Source: Halomonadaceae bacterium T82-2
Lineage (GTDB): Bacteria; Pseudomonadota; Gammaproteobacteria; Pseudomonadales; Halomonadaceae
Length of the DNA: 64,000 nucleotides
Direction of reading: 5' to 3'
NCBI GenBank assembly: GCA_001577635.1
Contig: LSBP01000008.1
Location: 1-64,000, forward strand
Below are positions 34,194-44,227 of the stretch, one piece after another; position 1 is the first letter of the stretch, and each line of letters starts with the position of its first letter. A program made the position numbers and the translations under genes. The notes under the pieces were generated by a model that saw nothing but the letters and a program-made list of their open reading frames with translations, made no database searches and was not told the origin of the DNA.

Positions 34194-34802
34194 ATGCCGT
34201 TGACACTCTGGCTTTCCCTGGCGGCGGTCTGTGCCATGGGCGCGATGTCGCCGGGCCCCAGCCTGGCCATGGTCCTGCGTCACACCCTGGGCGGCGGGCG
34301 TACTCCGGGCGTCGTCGCGGGTATCAGTCACGCCCTGGGCGTGGGTCTGTACGCGCTGCTGACCGTCTGGGGGCTGGGGGCGGTGATCAGTCACGAGCCG
34401 GTGCTGTTCCGCATCATCACCTGGGGCGGCGCCGCCTATCTGGCGTGGCTGGGCATCAAGGCGCTGCAGGCCGGGCGGGGTGGCGCGCTGGAGGCGCAGG
34501 CGGCGGTCACCGATCCGTTGCAGGCGGCTCGCGACGGGGTGCTGGTCGCGCTCGGCAACCCCAAGCTGATCCTGTTCTTCGTGGCGCTGCTGAGCCAGTT
34601 CGTCAGCCCCGACATGAGCTGGACCGGCAAGGCGCTGATCGTGGCCACGGCCACGCTGATCGACGGCCTCTGGTATGTGCTGGTGGCGGTCGCGTTGTCG
34701 CACTCCTCGGTGCTGCCCTGGCTGCAGGCGCGCGCCCACTGGATCAATCGCCTGACCGGCGTGCTGTTGCTGGCGCTGGCGCTGCGCGTACTGATCGGCT
34801 GA
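34194..34802 (+). CDS. LysE/RhtB family amino acid exporter
   Basis: Inner-membrane exporter of 202 residues with about six hydrophobic segments. Family features are the N-terminal SPGPSLAMVLRHTLGGGRTPGVVAGISHALG stretch (shown by SPGPS at about 19-23 and GGGRTPG near 33), YLAWLGIKAL near residue 83 and LGNPKLILFF near 120. Members export lysine, threonine, homoserine or related compounds; the substrate cannot be read from sequence. The start ATG has GAGGAGA upstream. It converges with the aidB gene, whose stop is 3 bp away. Confidence 0.9.
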   Translation: MPLTLWLSLAAVCAMGAMSPGPSLAMVLRHTLGGGRTPGVVAGISHALGVGLYALLTVWGLGAVISHEPVLFRIITWGGAAYLAWLGIKALQAGRGGALEAQAAVTDPLQAARDGVLVALGNPKLILFFVALLSQFVSPDMSWTGKALIVATATLIDGLWYVLVAVALSHSSVLPWLQARAHWINRLTGVLLLALALRVLIG

Positions 34803-34805
34803 AGT

Positions 34806-36452
34806 TCACGGCTCGATACGGGCCAAGATGGCGTCGAGCGGCGCATCGAGCGGCAGCACGCCGTAGGCCGCGCTGACCGCATCGCCGAGGCGGCTGCGAC
34901 AGAAGGTCTCCGCCACCTCGTTGGGGGCGTGACGCAGCAGCAGCGAGGCCTGGATGCACTGGGCAAGACGCTGAGTCAGCCAGCGGGCATCGGCCTCGAG
35001 GGCCTCGGCGGGCCGGCTCAGGGCCGATGACAGGTTGGCCACGGCCCGGTCGTAGTCGCTGGACAGGCCGCGTGCCGCGGCGAGCTCGGCGTGCAGTACT
35101 TCCAGGCAGGCCGGGTGCCGATGCAGCGCCCGGAGCACGTCCAGACAGATCACGTTGCCCGAGCCTTCCCAGATCGAGTTGACCGGCGCCTCCCGATAGA
35201 GCCGTGCCAGCGGTGATTCCTCGACATAGCCGATGCCGCCCAGGCACTCCATGGCTTCGGCCATGAAGCCGGGAGCCCGCTTGTTGTGCCAGTACTTGCC
35301 CAGCGCTGGCAGCAGCCGGGCGAGCAGCCCCTCGCGCTCGTCGCCGGGGCTGTCGAAGGCACGGGCGGCACGCAGCACCAGCGCCAGGCCGGCTTCGGTT
35401 TCCAGCGCCAGGTCGGCGATCACCCGGCGCATCAGCGGCTGCTCGCCGAGCGGCTTGCCGAAGGCCTGACGCTGGCGCACATGGTCCCAGGCCTCGACGA
35501 GCGCCTGGCGCATCATGCCCACGGGCGCCGTGGCGGCGTCCAGCCGGGTCTGCTGGACCATTTCGAGAATGGTGGCGATGCCGCGGCCCGGCTCGCCGAT
35601 CGGTTCGGCCCAGGCCTCGCGGTACTCGATCTCCGCCGAGGCGTTGGCGCGATTGCCGCACTTGTCCTTGAGGCGCTGGAGTTCGATGGCGTTGCGTTCG
35701 CCGTCGGGCGTGAAGCGCGGCACCAGAAAGCAGCCCAGCCCCGCCTCGGTGACGGCCAGGGTGAGGAAGGCGTCGGACATCGGCGCGCTGCAGAACCACT
35801 TGTGGCCGGTCAGGCGGTAACCGTCGTTTCCGGCCCGGGCACGGGTCGAGTTGGCACGCACATCGCTGCCGCCCTGCTTCTCGGTCATCGCCATGCCCAG
35901 GGTCGCGGCGGGCTTGTCCCGGGCGGGCACGGCGCGCTCGTCGTAGTCCCAGGCCAGCAGCCGGGCCTGCCATTCGTCGTGCACGCGAGGCGCCTGGCGC
36001 AGCGCCGGCATGGCGGCGTGGGTCATGGTCACCGGGCAGCAGAACCCGGGCTCGGCCTGGGTCAGCAGATAGAGCGCGGCGACGTGGGCCTGATGACCGC
36101 CGCGGCCTTCCTCTTCCCAGGCCACGGCGTGCCAGCCGTTGTCGAAGGCCAGGTGCATGAGCTGGTGATAGGCGGGGTGGTAGCGGACCTCGTCGAGACG
36201 CCGGCCGTAGCGGTCGAACAGCTGAAGCTCCGGGGGGTGACGGTTGGCTTCCTCGCCGAGGGCCTGGACCGCGCGGCTGCCCACGGCCACGCCCAGCGGA
36301 TGCAGGCGGCGGGCGACCCAGTCGGGGGCCTCGCGGGCCAGGGTGTCCTGAAGCGGACGGTCGAGGGCGAACAGGTCGCGGTCGCCGGGGGGCGGGGGCT
36401 GGTTGTCCACCCGGTGCGTGGCGAGCTGGCGGCGCGGGGCGCGATCGGTCAT
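34806..36452 (-). CDS. aidB: AidB-type acyl-CoA dehydrogenase
   Basis: FAD protein of the acyl-CoA dehydrogenase fold. It aligns along its length with E. coli AidB of the alkylation response, sharing HRVDNQPPP near the start, NPPEL-like HPPELQLFDRYGRRLDEVR, GMAMTEKQGGSDVRANSTRA near residue 185, RLKDKCGNRANAS, ECLGGIGYVEESPLARLYRE and NSIWEGSGNVICLDVLR. The 548 residues match AidB length. E. coli AidB binds DNA and is thought to protect it from alkylation, with only weak dehydrogenase activity. The ATG at 36452 begins MTDRAPRRQLATHRV. No ada or alkB neighbours are present. Confidence 0.88.
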   Translation of the reverse strand: MTDRAPRRQLATHRVDNQPPPPGDRDLFALDRPLQDTLAREAPDWVARRLHPLGVAVGSRAVQALGEEANRHPPELQLFDRYGRRLDEVRYHPAYHQLMHLAFDNGWHAVAWEEEGRGGHQAHVAALYLLTQAEPGFCCPVTMTHAAMPALRQAPRVHDEWQARLLAWDYDERAVPARDKPAATLGMAMTEKQGGSDVRANSTRARAGNDGYRLTGHKWFCSAPMSDAFLTLAVTEAGLGCFLVPRFTPDGERNAIELQRLKDKCGNRANASAEIEYREAWAEPIGEPGRGIATILEMVQQTRLDAATAPVGMMRQALVEAWDHVRQRQAFGKPLGEQPLMRRVIADLALETEAGLALVLRAARAFDSPGDEREGLLARLLPALGKYWHNKRAPGFMAEAMECLGGIGYVEESPLARLYREAPVNSIWEGSGNVICLDVLRALHRHPACLEVLHAELAAARGLSSDYDRAVANLSSALSRPAEALEADARWLTQRLAQCIQASLLLRHAPNEVAETFCRSRLGDAVSAAYGVLPLDAPLDAILARIEP

Positions 36453-36647
36453 GGCGGGACTCCACGGGCGCACGGGAAACGGCCGATGGACTGAGCATGG
36501 GCCGGGGCGGGCGCCGGGTCAATCGACGGTCCTCCCGGGCCCACGGCCATCCTGCCGTTCGATGCCGGTTCCTTGATGGCGCAGCGATGACAGGGGCGGG
36601 GCGATCGTGGCATCGTCTAGCGTTCAGCGACAGCAAAGACGTGGGCC

Positions 36648-37142
36648 ATGCAGATCTACAGCCAGGATTGTCGTACCCAGAGTGGCGAGCCCTTCAATCT
36701 CCGGGCGCTGCGCGGGCAGGTGCTGCTGGTGGTCAATGTCGCCAGCCGTTGCGGCTTCACCCCGCAGCTCGCCGAACTCGAGCGTCTCTACCGGCGCTAT
36801 CGCGACCAGGGCTTCACGGTGCTGGCCTTTCCCTGCAACCAGTTCGCGCGCCAGTCGCCGGAAACGGCACGGGCCTTCGGCGCCTTCTGCGAACGCGAGT
36901 ACGGCGTCACCTTTCCGGTGATGGAGAAGGTCCGGGTCAACGGCCCGGGGGCGCACCCGCTGTTCGTGCTGCTGCGCCGCCAGGCGCCCGGGGTGCTGGG
37001 CAGCACCCCGATCAAGTGGAACTTCACCAAGTTCCTGGTCGGTCGCGACGGTCAGGTGATCCGCCGCTTCTCGCCCCGCGACCGGATGGCGCGCATCGTG
37101 CCGGATCTGGAGCGGGCCCTGGAGACGCCGTTCTCGGCGTGA
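36648..37142 (+). CDS. Glutathione peroxidase family thiol peroxidase
   Basis: Reduces hydrogen peroxide or lipid peroxides; most bacterial members use thioredoxin. The 164 residues have a thioredoxin fold with peroxidatic Cys35 in VASRCGFTPQ, the Gln of FPCNQFARQSP near residue 65 with a further Cys at the usual resolving position (FPC), and the Trp of IKWNFTKFLV near 126. This is the cysteine, not selenocysteine, form. It converges with a small hypothetical gene 2 bp away. Confidence 0.93.
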   Translation: MQIYSQDCRTQSGEPFNLRALRGQVLLVVNVASRCGFTPQLAELERLYRRYRDQGFTVLAFPCNQFARQSPETARAFGAFCEREYGVTFPVMEKVRVNGPGAHPLFVLLRRQAPGVLGSTPIKWNFTKFLVGRDGQVIRRFSPRDRMARIVPDLERALETPFSA

Positions 37143-37144
37143 GA

Positions 37145-37537
37145 TCAGTCCGGCGGCGTCTGGCCGCGGGCCACCAGCAGGCGTTCGATCAGGGTGTTCC
37201 AGCGCGGGCGGGCGAGCATCGTCATCATCCCCGAGAACAGCGCCCAGAAGCCCTTGCGCCAGCCGAACAGGCGGCGATTGTGGGCCACCAGCCGGCGCAG
37301 CAGCTGATGATCGTCCAGGGTGTTGTCGCCGGCCACGGACATCTGCTGGCGGGTCAGCACCGGGGCCAGCTCCAGGCGAAAGATCCACTCCAGCTGCTCG
37401 AGCGTCAGGTCGTGACGCTCGATCACCGTGACCATGCGCGCGTATTCGGTCTCGCGGGGCTCGTGCTCGCGCCACAGCGGTGCCAGGGCCAGCCACAGCT
37501 CGCCGCGCTCGTCGACCAGGGTCTGGGCGTCCTTCAC
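37145..37537 (-). CDS. Conserved hypothetical protein, 130 residues
   Basis: I do not recognise the family with confidence. The start is a GTG at 37537 with a strong GAGGAGGAT site 5-6 bases upstream; the open frame continues to 37681 but lacks a ribosome site there. The protein begins MKDAQTLVDERGELWLALAP, is helical and charged, has a Glu-rich stretch (REHEPRETEY), and ends with a basic region RRLFGWRKGFWALFSGMM that may touch the membrane. No cysteine or catalytic motif is evident. It is divergent from fabV. Confidence 0.7.
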   Translation of the reverse strand: MKDAQTLVDERGELWLALAPLWREHEPRETEYARMVTVIERHDLTLEQLEWIFRLELAPVLTRQQMSVAGDNTLDDHQLLRRLVAHNRRLFGWRKGFWALFSGMMTMLARPRWNTLIERLLVARGQTPPD

Positions 37538-37601
37538 GCCATCCTCCTCGCGATGCGAAACGGAACGCCATTGTCGCACAGTGGCGGACGGCGGGGCAGG
37601 G

Positions 37602-37630
37602 CGGACAGGTCTCCGGCAAATCGCTAGAAT
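37602..37630 (+). promoter_or_regulatory. Candidate promoter for fabV
   Basis: CGGACA (37602-37607), 17-base spacer, TAGAAT (37625-37630), with the context GCTAGAAT shared with several other genes here. It is 65 bases before the fabV start. Confidence 0.45.
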
Positions 37631-37695
37631 AGCCGCATCAGTCGCTTCCCGATCCGGGGAGTGCCCCGCAAGCTCCAGCAAAGCCGAGGTCTGAC

Positions 37696-38904
37696 GTGAT
37701 CATCAAACCCAAGGTTCGCGGTTTCATCTGCACCACCACCCATCCCACCGGCTGCGCGATGAGCGTGCTCGAGCAGATCCAGGCGACCCGCCGGGCGATC
37801 GGCGCGCGCGGTGCCGGCGATGCCGGGCCGAAGAAGGTGCTGGTCATCGGCGCGTCCAGCGGTTACGGCCTGGCGGCGCGCATCACCGCGGCCTTCGGCT
37901 ACGGCGCCAGCACCCTGGGCGTGTTCTTCGAGAAGCCCGGCACCGAGAAGAAGCCCGGTACCGCCGGCTGGTACAACGCCGCCGCCTTCGATCGCTACGC
38001 CAAGGAAGAGGGGCTCTACAGCCGTGCGATCAACGGCGATGCCTTCGCCCACGAGACCCGCGAGAAGGCCATCGAGATGATCAAGCAGGACCTCGGCGAG
38101 GTCGACCTGGTGATCTACTCGCTGGCCTCGCCGGTGCGCAAGCTGCCCGACAGCGGCGAGGTGAAGCGCTCCGCGCTCAAGCCGATCGGCGAGACCTACC
38201 GCGCCACCGCCATCGACACCAACAAGGACGCCATCATCGAGGCCGAGGTCGAACCGGCCACCCAGCAGGAAATCGACGACACCATCGCGGTGATGGGCGG
38301 CGAGGACTGGGAACTGTGGATCGACGCGCTCGACAAGGCCGGCGTGCTGGCCGACGGCGCGCGCAGCGTGGCCTTCAGCTACATCGGCACCGAGATCACC
38401 TGGCCGATCTACTGGCACGGCGCGCTGGGCAAGGCCAAGGAGGACCTCGATCGCGCCGCCGGCGAGATCGACAAGCGCCTGGCCGGGACGGGCGGTGGCG
38501 CCAACGTCGCGGTGCTCAAGTCGGTGGTCACCCAGGCCAGCGCGGCGATCCCGGTGATGCCGCTGTACATCGCCATGGTCTACAAGGTGATGAAGGAGCA
38601 GGGCCTGCACGAGGGCACCATCGACCAGCTCAACCGGCTGTTCCGCGACCGGCTCTACGCCGACGAGGCGCCTGCCACCGACGAGGCCGGGCGGCTGCGT
38701 CTCGACGACTGGGAGCTGCGCGACGACGTCCAGCAGGCCTGCAAGGACCTGTGGCCGACGGTGACCACCGACAACCTCTTCGAGATCACCGACTACGCCG
38801 GCTACAAGCACGAGTTCCTCAAGCTGTTCGGCTTCGAGCGCGATGACGTGGACTATGACGCCGACGTCGATCCGGTGGCCGACTTCGATGTCGTGCAGCC
38901 CTGA
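37696..38904 (+). CDS. fabV: Trans-2-enoyl-ACP/CoA reductase FabV
   Basis: NADH-dependent enoyl reductase for the last step of the fatty acid elongation cycle; FabV is naturally insensitive to triclosan. The 402 residues show the N-terminal [19 protein letters not shown], nucleotide-binding [16 protein letters not shown] near residue 48, and the family active site Y-x8-K in [10 protein letters not shown] near 236. The start is a GTG at 37696 with GAGG upstream. No FabI is visible in the window, so it is unclear whether FabV is the sole enoyl reductase. Confidence 0.96.
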   Translation: MIIKPKVRGFICTTTHPTGCAMSVLEQIQATRRAIGARGAGDAGPKKVLVIGASSGYGLAARITAAFGYGASTLGVFFEKPGTEKKPGTAGWYNAAAFDRYAKEEGLYSRAINGDAFAHETREKAIEMIKQDLGEVDLVIYSLASPVRKLPDSGEVKRSALKPIGETYRATAIDTNKDAIIEAEVEPATQQEIDDTIAVMGGEDWELWIDALDKAGVLADGARSVAFSYIGTEITWPIYWHGALGKAKEDLDRAAGEIDKRLAGTGGGANVAVLKSVVTQASAAIPVMPLYIAMVYKVMKEQGLHEGTIDQLNRLFRDRLYADEAPATDEAGRLRLDDWELRDDVQQACKDLWPTVTTDNLFEITDYAGYKHEFLKLFGFERDDVDYDADVDPVADFDVVQP

Positions 38905-38905
38905 G

Positions 38906-38934
38906 CGCCGGCCGGCGAGACACGCCGGCCGGCG
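38906..38934. repeat. Paired 12-bp palindromes between fabV and the AraC-type gene
   Basis: CGCCGGCCGGCG occurs twice (38906-38917 and 38923-38934). Each copy is self-complementary and the two can pair into a 12-bp hairpin with a 5-base loop just before the next gene's ribosome site. It may be a terminator-like or translation-controlling structure; there is no T run. Confidence 0.5.
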
Positions 38935-38951
38935 GGACGGCGAGGGCGGCG

Positions 38952-39917
38952 ATGCTGCACGATAGTTCGGCCATCTCAACACCCCGGCAGATCGGCTTCG
39001 TGCTGCTGCCGGGGTTCTCGCTGCTCGCCCAGGCCTGCGCGCTGGAGCCGCTGCACGTGGCCAACCGGCTGGCCGGCGAGCGGCTCTACACGCCGCTGAT
39101 CTTCAGCCTGGACGGCCGCGCGGTGAAAAGCGCCGCGGAGCTGGCGCTGTCGCCGAACGGCGCGACCGGCAGCGAGGCCGGGGCGCTGGACCTGCTGCTG
39201 GTCTGTGCCCCTTCCCAGGGTGTTGGCGCGCATCCGGCGCTCGAGGCCTGGCTGACGCGTCTGGCCGGGCGCGGCGTGGCGCTGGGCGGGGTCGCCGGGG
39301 GGACCGAGGTGCTGGCCCGGGCCGGGGTGCTCGACGGCTATCGCGCCACGCTGCCCTGGCAGAATCTGGAAGCCTTCGCCCGGGCCCATCCGGCGGTGCG
39401 GGTCAGCCACCAGCTCTTCGAGATCGACCGCGACCGTCTGAGCTGCGGCGGCGGTACCGCGGCGATGGACATGATGATGACCCTGATCGGCCAGCATCAC
39501 GGCCAGCGGCTCGCCGAGCGCATCTCCGAGCACTTCGTCTGCGAGCGCATCCGCATGGGCGACGAGCCCCAGCACGTGCCGCTGCGCGCGCGGCTCGGCC
39601 ATGCCCCGCAGAGCCTGGTCGACGCCGTGGCGCTGATGGAGTCCAACATCGAGGAGCCGCTGACCACCCACGAACTGGCCGAGCATCTGGGCATCTCGCG
39701 GCGCCAGCTAGAGCGGCTGTTCAAGAAGTACCTGCAGGCGGTGCCCAGCCGCTACTACCTGGACCTGCGCCTGCAGCGAGCGCGCAAGCTGCTGCGCGAG
39801 ACCGACCAGGCGGTGGGTGACATCGCCCTGCAGACCGGCTTCTCCTCCGGCGCCCACTTCTCCACCGCCTACCGCAACCACTTCGGCATGACGCCCCGCG
39901 AGGAGCGGCTGACCTGA
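38952..39917 (+). CDS. AraC-family regulator, GlxA type (ArgR-like)
   Basis: Transcription regulator of 321 residues with an N-terminal DJ-1/PfpI-like ligand domain (about 12-185) and a C-terminal double helix-turn-helix (about 215-315). The C-terminal half closely resembles Pseudomonas ArgR: LMESNIEEPLTTHELAEHLG, SRRQLERLFKKYL, PSRYYLDLRLQRARKLL and GFSSGAHFSTAYRNHFG. Pseudomonas ArgR activates the arginine succinyltransferase operon in response to arginine. Such an operon begins 2 kb downstream, so the same role is a reasonable inference. The start ATG is at 38952. Confidence 0.85.
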   Translation: MLHDSSAISTPRQIGFVLLPGFSLLAQACALEPLHVANRLAGERLYTPLIFSLDGRAVKSAAELALSPNGATGSEAGALDLLLVCAPSQGVGAHPALEAWLTRLAGRGVALGGVAGGTEVLARAGVLDGYRATLPWQNLEAFARAHPAVRVSHQLFEIDRDRLSCGGGTAAMDMMMTLIGQHHGQRLAERISEHFVCERIRMGDEPQHVPLRARLGHAPQSLVDAVALMESNIEEPLTTHELAEHLGISRRQLERLFKKYLQAVPSRYYLDLRLQRARKLLRETDQAVGDIALQTGFSSGAHFSTAYRNHFGMTPREERLT

Positions 39918-39992
39918 CGGCGCCGCCCCGTCATCAGGGCAATCGCAGTTGACTCTGGCCGGGGGGCGCCGGGGACAGGTCGAAGAAGGGGG

Positions 39993-40065
39993 CCTACGCC
40001 ATGGCCGGAAAATGTTCCTTTCCATTCCGGCATTTCCGCCATCCATGGCGGTCAGATGGCGTAGG
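39993..40065. repeat. Nested inverted repeats forming a three-way junction
   Basis: Outer arms CCTACGCCAT (39993-40002) and ATGGCGTAGG (40056-40065), both perfect, enclose two hairpins: GCCGGAA (40004-40010) with TTCCGGC (40025-40031), and CCGCCAT (40036-40042) with ATGGCGG (40045-40051). It lies between the convergent regulator and methyltransferase genes. There is no T run. It could be a REP-like element or structured RNA; one copy was seen. Confidence 0.65.
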
Positions 40066-40152
40066 TAGCGCCCATGGAGGGGGTCACAGCGCCCCTTTGA
40101 AGAGCTGTCGACGGGTCAGCCCTTGGCCGAACTGCGGGTAGCCTTGGTCCCG

Positions 40153-40770
40153 TCATGCCTTGTGCGCCAGCAGGGCGCGGAACAGCGAGCCCATCATCAC
40201 CGGCTCGTCACGTTCGACGACGAAGCCGGCCGCCTCCAGCAGTGGCCCCGCCTGACGGGTGATGTCGGTGGCGATGACGCGGGTGACGCGGTTGAGTGCG
40301 CGGCGCCCCGGGCCGGCGGGGTGGCTGTCCGGCTGGAACTTGTCCATCACGCACAGCTGGCCGTCGTCGGCGAGCACCCGATGCGCCTCCGCCAGCCCGC
40401 GCTCCGGGTGCGGCATCACCGCCAGGATCAGGTGCATCACCACCACGTCGAAATGGCCGTCCGGGTAGCTCAGCGCCGCGGCGTCCATCACCCCGGCCTG
40501 GCCGTCGAAGCCCAGCGCCTCGGCCCGGGCACGAAAGCGCCGCACCATCGCCGGGGTGAGGTCGCAGCCGTGCAGCTCGATGTCGCGGGGCAGCCAGGGC
40601 AGGTCGAGCCCGGTGCCGCAGCCGACGATCAGCACGCGCTGGCCGCCGGCCCAGTCCACCGCCTCGAGCGCGCGCCGCCGGGCGCGGCGAAAGGCCCGGT
40701 CGGCGACACAGTCGTAGACCGGGGCATACAAGGCATAGCGCCAGCGGTTCCAGGTGGTGGCATCGATCAT
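40153..40770 (-). CDS. Class I SAM-dependent methyltransferase
   Basis: A 205-residue Rossmann-fold methyltransferase with motif I VLIVGCGTGLDLPWLP near residue 46, an acidic motif II HGCDLTPAMV, and the HFDVVVMHLILAVMPHPE loop. The lead-in RYALYAPVYDCVADRAFRRARRRALE resembles phosphatidylethanolamine N-methyltransferases of the PmtA type and UbiE-like enzymes, but the substrate is not established. The start is the ATG at 40770. It lies between the ArgR-like gene and the short-chain dehydrogenase without an obvious functional link. Confidence 0.8.
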   Translation of the reverse strand: MIDATTWNRWRYALYAPVYDCVADRAFRRARRRALEAVDWAGGQRVLIVGCGTGLDLPWLPRDIELHGCDLTPAMVRRFRARAEALGFDGQAGVMDAAALSYPDGHFDVVVMHLILAVMPHPERGLAEAHRVLADDGQLCVMDKFQPDSHPAGPGRRALNRVTRVIATDITRQAGPLLEAAGFVVERDEPVMMGSLFRALLAHKA

Positions 40771-40880
40771 GGGTGGGCTCTCCCGGTAGGCCAGGCTGGG
40801 GAGTCCATCATGCGCCGGGAGCGGCGGTCAGGAAAGCCCGCCCGCTGGCGGCGGCCACCGGGCGGGGTCGGAGGCGGGCG

Positions 40881-41675
40881 TCAGGCCATGGTGTCGACGA
40901 TGCCGCCCTCGACGCGCAGCGCCGCGCCGGTGGTGGCGCTGGCCTGCTCGGAGGCCGCGTAGACGCTCATGTGGGCGACCTCCTCGGGCGTGGCCAGGCG
41001 CTGGATGATCGAGGAGGGGCGGTTCTCGCGGATGAAGCGTTCCTCCATCTCCGCCTGCGACACGCCCTGCTCCTCGGCGGCCTGGCGGATCATCTCGAGC
41101 ACGCCCTCGGAGCGGGTCGGCCCCGGCAGGATGGCGTTGACGGTGACCCGGGTGCCGCTGAGCACCTTGGCCAGCCCGCGCGAGATCGACTGCACGGCGG
41201 ACTTGGTCATGCCGTAGTGGACCATCTCGCTGGGGATGTTGAGCCCCGATTCGCTGGAGATGAACTGGATGCGCCCCCAGTCGCGGGCCTTCATGCCCTG
41301 GGCGTAGTGACGCGACAGGCGCACCGCGCTCATCACGTTGACGTCGAAGAACTGCTGCCAGGTGGCGTCGTCGACCGCGAAGAAGTCCTGGGGGCCGAAG
41401 ATGCCCACGTTGTTGACCAGGATGTCGGTCTCCGGCCGGGCCTCGATCAGCGCCCGGCAGCCCTCGGCGGTGCCCAGGTCGGCGGCCACGCCCGACACGC
41501 CGGCATTGGGGACGTCCTTCTTGATGGCCTCGATTGCCGCGTCGACGCGGGCCCGGGTGCGCCCGGTGACGGTGACCTCGGCGCCGGACTCGGCGAGCCC
41601 GCGGGCGATGGCGAAGCCGATGCCGGCGGTGGAGCCGGTGACGATGGCGTTCTTGCCGGAAAGGTCGATCTGCAT
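40881..41675 (-). CDS. Short-chain dehydrogenase/reductase
   Basis: NAD(P)-dependent oxidoreductase of 264 residues. Cofactor motif TGSTAGIGFAIA is near residue 11 and the structural NNVG near 88. The catalytic Ser lies in ISSESGLN, with Tyr and Lys in HYGMTKSAV near residue 155. I chose the ATG at 41675 because AAGGAG lies 8 bases upstream; a GTG three codons earlier is open. The substrate cannot be read. It is divergent from the ast operon across 240 bp. Confidence 0.88.
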   Translation of the reverse strand: MQIDLSGKNAIVTGSTAGIGFAIARGLAESGAEVTVTGRTRARVDAAIEAIKKDVPNAGVSGVAADLGTAEGCRALIEARPETDILVNNVGIFGPQDFFAVDDATWQQFFDVNVMSAVRLSRHYAQGMKARDWGRIQFISSESGLNIPSEMVHYGMTKSAVQSISRGLAKVLSGTRVTVNAILPGPTRSEGVLEMIRQAAEEQGVSQAEMEERFIRENRPSSIIQRLATPEEVAHMSVYAASEQASATTGAALRVEGGIVDTMA

Positions 41676-41767
41676 GGGGAACACTCCTTGTCGTGTGCTG
41701 GGCGGCGACGCGGCGCCGACCCCAAATGTAGCCTGCTAAAAAGGTGGCGGTGCCCCGGTGCGACTTC

Positions 41768-43130
<1,363 letters not shown>

Positions 43131-43162
43131 ACGGCCACGCGCCCACCACGGGAGGAAACGCC

Positions 43163-44227
43163 ATGCTGGTCGTGCGCCCTGCCAAGCCGGCCGACCTGCC
43201 GGGCCTCGAGCGCCTGGCGGGGACGGCCACCCCGCGGCTGACCAATCTGCCGGCGCATCGCGATCGCCTCGAGGAACGCATCACCCGGTCGCAGCGCTCG
43301 CTGGCCCGCGAGGTCGACTTTCCCGGCGACGAGAGCTACACCTTCGTGCTCGAGGACCTCGAGCGCGGCGAGATCGCCGGGACCGCCACCATTCGCGCCC
43401 ATGCCGGCGCTCACGAGGCGTACTACACCTATCGTCAGGAAACGCTGATCCACGCCTCGCAGCAGCTCAACGTGCGCCGCGAGGTGCAGACGCTGTCGCT
43501 GTCCCACGAGGTCTCGGACGCCAGCCTGCTGTGCGCGCTGTCGCTGGACCCGCGCTACAAGGGTACCAGCGCCGAGAGCCTGCTGCGCCGCTCGCGGCTG
43601 ATGTTCATCGCCCAGTATCCGGAACGCTTCGCCGAGCTCCTGGCGATCGCCTTCCCCGGCTACCTGGACGCCGACGGCGAGTCGCCGTTCTGGAACAGCG
43701 TCGGTCGTCACTTCTTCGCCCGCGGCTACCAGGAGATGAACCACCTGGCCGGGGTGCGCTCGAAGAGCTTCATCGCCGAGGTGATGCCGCAGTTCCCGCT
43801 CTACCTGCCGCTGCTCACCCCGGCGGCGCGGGCGGCGATCGGCCGCGAGCACCCGGCCCACGAGACGGCGCTGGCGGAAATGCTCGCCGAGGGCTTCGCC
43901 CGCTCGCGGCACGTCGACATCTTCGACGCCGGTCCGGTGATCAAGGCCGAGCGCGATCGGCTGGCGACCTTCCGTCACAGCACCTGGCATCCGGTGCGCA
44001 TCCGCCCGGCAACGGCGCTGCCGGACGCCGAGCCGGCGCTGATCGCCAACCAGAAGCTCGACGGCTTCCGCTGCGTGGTGGCGCGCTATGCGCTGTCGCC
44101 CACCGGCCAGCTGATGCTCTCGCCCGAGCATGCCGCGGAACTCGGCGTGGAGGAGGGCCGCGCGGTGCTCGCCGCGCCGCTGGGTCTGCCGGACGCCGAT
44201 GACGCCTTCGACGAGGGGGAACTGTAA
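43163..44227 (+). CDS. Arginine N-succinyltransferase, alpha-type subunit (AruF-like)
   Basis: Succinylates arginine with succinyl-CoA to start the AST degradation pathway. The 354-residue GNAT-type protein has the AstA-family pattern: VVRPAKPADLPGLERLA at the N-terminus, LSLDPRYKGTSAESLLRRSRLMFIAQYP, SPFWNSVGRHFFARGYQEMNHLAG and HVDIFDAGPVI. Pseudomonas encodes two paralogous subunits, AruF and AruG, that work as a heteromer; this is the first. The ATG at 43163 follows a GGGAGG site. It shares one base with the next gene (TAATG). Confidence 0.93.
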   Translation: MLVVRPAKPADLPGLERLAGTATPRLTNLPAHRDRLEERITRSQRSLAREVDFPGDESYTFVLEDLERGEIAGTATIRAHAGAHEAYYTYRQETLIHASQQLNVRREVQTLSLSHEVSDASLLCALSLDPRYKGTSAESLLRRSRLMFIAQYPERFAELLAIAFPGYLDADGESPFWNSVGRHFFARGYQEMNHLAGVRSKSFIAEVMPQFPLYLPLLTPAARAAIGREHPAHETALAEMLAEGFARSRHVDIFDAGPVIKAERDRLATFRHSTWHPVRIRPATALPDAEPALIANQKLDGFRCVVARYALSPTGQLMLSPEHAAELGVEEGRAVLAAPLGLPDADDAFDEGEL

